A stretch of 6,786 nucleotides of DNA from an uncultured Lachnospiraceae bacterium (lineage in GTDB: Bacteria; Bacillota; Clostridia; Lachnospirales; Lachnospiraceae): positions 1 through 6,786 of the forward strand of contig CAJOQS010000253.1 in assembly GCA_905236925.1 (NCBI GenBank), given 5' to 3'. Within the stretch, counting starts at the first letter, position 1. Every line of letters starts with the position of its first letter. Under the pieces are notes generated by a model. That model was not told the DNA's origin, searched no databases, and saw only the letters and a program-made list of their open reading frames with translations. Below, one piece after another: positions 6,158 through 6,786 of the stretch. Position numbers and translations under genes: made by a program.

Positions 6158-6364
6158 ATGAGTGACAACGAAAATTCTCACAACTATACTCCGCTCCTGC
6201 CCTTCAACGACATCATAAAGGACGGCTTTATCATTTACGACAACGTTGCTTATGTTCGCGATGTGGATCTTACGGACAAGAAATTTGAAAACAATCACAG
6301 CGACAACATGATCAAGTACTATACCACCTGCGTTGGCGAGCCCATCCGTATCGGAGGCGGCTGA
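6158..6364 (+). CDS. Small hypothetical protein (68 aa) ending in Gly-Gly-Gly
   Basis: I do not recognise this protein. The ATG at 6158 is preferred because GGAGG (6146-6150) is 7 bases upstream; the ATG at 6152 is too close to it and would add only two residues. The product is hydrophilic, rich in Asn, Asp and Tyr, with a probable strand-turn-strand (DGFIIYDNVAYVRDVDL, residues 22-38), one Cys (C58) and the C-terminus GEPIRIGGG. It has no signal peptide or membrane segment. The size and di-/tri-Gly tail recall sulfur-carrier proteins (ThiS/MoaD) or a processed peptide precursor, but the hydrophobic pattern does not obviously fit a ubiquitin-like fold and no activating enzyme is visible in the window, so I do not assign either. 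A strong promoter, good ribosome site and downstream terminator argue that it is a real, monocistronic and possibly well-expressed gene. It is divergent from the flagellar-like pair. Confidence 0.7.
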   Translation: MSDNENSHNYTPLLPFNDIIKDGFIIYDNVAYVRDVDLTDKKFENNHSDNMIKYYTTCVGEPIRIGGG

Positions 6365-6391
6365 AAGCATATTTTATAAAATAAGACCCCG

Positions 6392-6436
6392 GCGTTACGG
6401 CAGTGTTCATAAGACAGTAACGCAAAATGAGCACTG
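6392..6436 (+). ncRNA. Candidate H-type RNA pseudoknot in the 3' UTR of the small gene
   Basis: Two interlocking complementary segments are visible. Stem 1: GCGTTAC (6392-6398) with GTAACGC (6417-6423), 7 perfect pairs. Stem 2: CAGTGTTCAT (6401-6410) with ATGAGCACTG (6427-6436), 10 pairs with one G-U. The 3' arm of stem 1 lies in the loop of stem 2, so they either form a pseudoknot together or are mutually exclusive. It sits 27 bases after the stop of the 68-residue gene and 24 bases before the terminator, so it is carried on the same transcript or is a small RNA. I match it to no known RNA family. Confidence 0.45.
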
Positions 6437-6460
6437 TCGCGGTGAATTGGCAAAAAAGAA

Positions 6461-6500
6461 GAAGTCTGAAAGGAACATACCTTCCAGACTTCCTTTTTTT
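6461..6500 (+). terminator. Strong intrinsic terminator, possibly bidirectional
   Basis: GAAGTCTG (6461-6468) pairs with CAGACTTC (6485-6492); after an A/C mismatch, AAGG (6470-6473) pairs with CCTT (6480-6483) around a 6-base loop. Seven T follow (6494-6500). An A-run at 6452-6457 gives a slightly interrupted T-run on the other strand, so it may also end minus-strand transcription coming from the right edge. Confidence 0.85.
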
Positions 6501-6501
6501 A

Positions 6502-6666
6502 TTAAAATAATGAGATGGTTTTTGCTTTTACATCCACCTCGCCACCTATTATCTTGGCAATCCTGCGTTGGGGGGCAACTATATCAACCACAACATTAAT
6601 GGTAGGAACGTTTGGTTGGTTGAACGCTCCTCCAAATTTGGAGGGGCGTATTTGTACACAGCGTCT
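6502..6666 (-). pseudogene. Ambiguous open stretch: possible gene remnant or stop-interrupted extension
   Basis: The bases between the terminator and the membrane gene hold no complete gene with a start and ribosome site. On the minus strand, 54 codons run in frame with the upstream membrane gene from its TGA (6667-6669) to a TAA (6502-6504), including TINVVVDIVAPQRRIAKIIG; the only plausible start inside is a GTG without a suitably spaced site. On the plus strand, codon-for-codon opposite, a frame is open from 6514 to a TAA at 6712-6714 (66 codons, including GGNYINHNINGRNVWLVERS) with no ATG, following tandem stops TAA TGA. Because the two frames are in exact register, a real gene on either strand would make the other look protein-like, so I cannot tell which is or was genuine. 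A stop-broken 3' end of the membrane gene, a truncated foreign gene, and chance are all possible. Confidence 0.3.
6624..6649. repeat. Inverted repeat behind the membrane gene
   Basis: ACGCTCCTCC (6624-6633) pairs with GGAGGGGCGT (6640-6649) over 10 positions with one G-T, around AAATTT. It begins 17 bases past the minus-strand stop at 6667, where a terminator would be expected, but neither strand has a proper T-run after it. It could be an RNA-stabilising 3' hairpin or a protein-binding palindrome. Confidence 0.4.
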
Positions 6667-6786
6667 TCAGCGCCGCTTGATGATATACCTGTAAATGTGC
6701 CATGGGATGAATAAGATGCCGAGCACGGCGGCTGCTGCAAATACATAGAACTGGGGCTGCAGCTTCATGAAACTCGGATTCAGCTC
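6667..6786 (-). CDS. C-terminus of a membrane protein (5' end outside window)
   Basis: The reading frame enters from the right edge and ends at TGA 6667-6669, giving 39 residues. It contains one clear membrane helix (FYVFAAAAVLGILFIPWHIY, residues 13-32) followed by a short basic tail (R33, K37, R38, R39), the positive-inside pattern of a cytoplasmic C-terminus. The family cannot be told from this fragment. The reading frame stays open for another 54 codons beyond the stop, which raises the question whether the protein is naturally shorter than its relatives. Two weaker hairpins downstream (6624-6649 and 6461-6492) could end its transcript. Confidence 0.6.
   Translation of the reverse strand, partial: ELNPSFMKLQPQFYVFAAAAVLGILFIPWHIYRYIIKRR

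Noticed and set aside
6059..6370. 103-codon minus-strand frame opposite the 68-residue gene
   Set aside because: Val/Ile-rich shadow of an Asn/Asp/Tyr-rich gene; no ribosome site, and the plus strand has promoter, ribosome site and terminator.
6333..6599. 88-codon plus-strand frame across the pseudoknot and terminator
   Set aside because: It runs through a terminator hairpin, begins inside another gene and lacks a ribosome site.

Overview
The window looks like chromosomal DNA of a motile, low-to-mid GC Gram-positive bacterium, most likely a clostridial/Lachnospiraceae-type Firmicute. This is inferred from the strong GGAGG ribosome binding sites, SigA-like TTG.../TATAAT promoters, a membrane gene followed by a DUF4097-type gene, and a flagellar-cap-like (FliD C-terminal) protein. 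No phage, transposase, integrase, tRNA, rRNA or CRISPR array is visible.

Layout from left to right: (1) the 3' part of an M24B Xaa-Pro aminopeptidase on +; (2) a convergent two-gene minus operon (1637-2326, then 941-1615) encoding a membrane protein with an acidic repeat-bearing N-terminus and a membrane-anchored DUF4097-like protein; (3) a divergent promoter region (2327-2440) and a GTG-started cyclophilin on +; (4) converging on it with a one-base gap, a minus-strand pepD (M20 aminoacyl-histidine dipeptidase), whose start is corrected to 4436 and whose leader contains a terminator-like hairpin; (5) a minus-strand pair (5263-5976, then 4504-5232) of secreted-looking Ser/Thr/Ala-rich proteins, the second being a truncated FliD-like protein; (6) a divergent intergenic region with good promoters both ways; (7) a 68-residue + strand protein ending in Gly-Gly-Gly, followed by a candidate RNA pseudoknot and a strong, possibly bidirectional terminator; (8) a confusing stretch (6501-6666) where two open frames lie in exact antisense register, then the C-terminus of a minus-strand membrane protein running off the right edge.

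Functionally, the recognisable enzymes are housekeeping: two peptidases (proline-containing peptides; Xaa-His dipeptides) and a prolyl isomerase. The envelope-related operon (2326-941) and the flagellar-like pair (5976-4504) are accessory. The parts least explained by known families are the flagellar-like pair with its divergently transcribed small GGG-ended protein, the pseudoknot behind that protein, and the pepD leader. None of these is proven to be a new system; they are the places worth testing.
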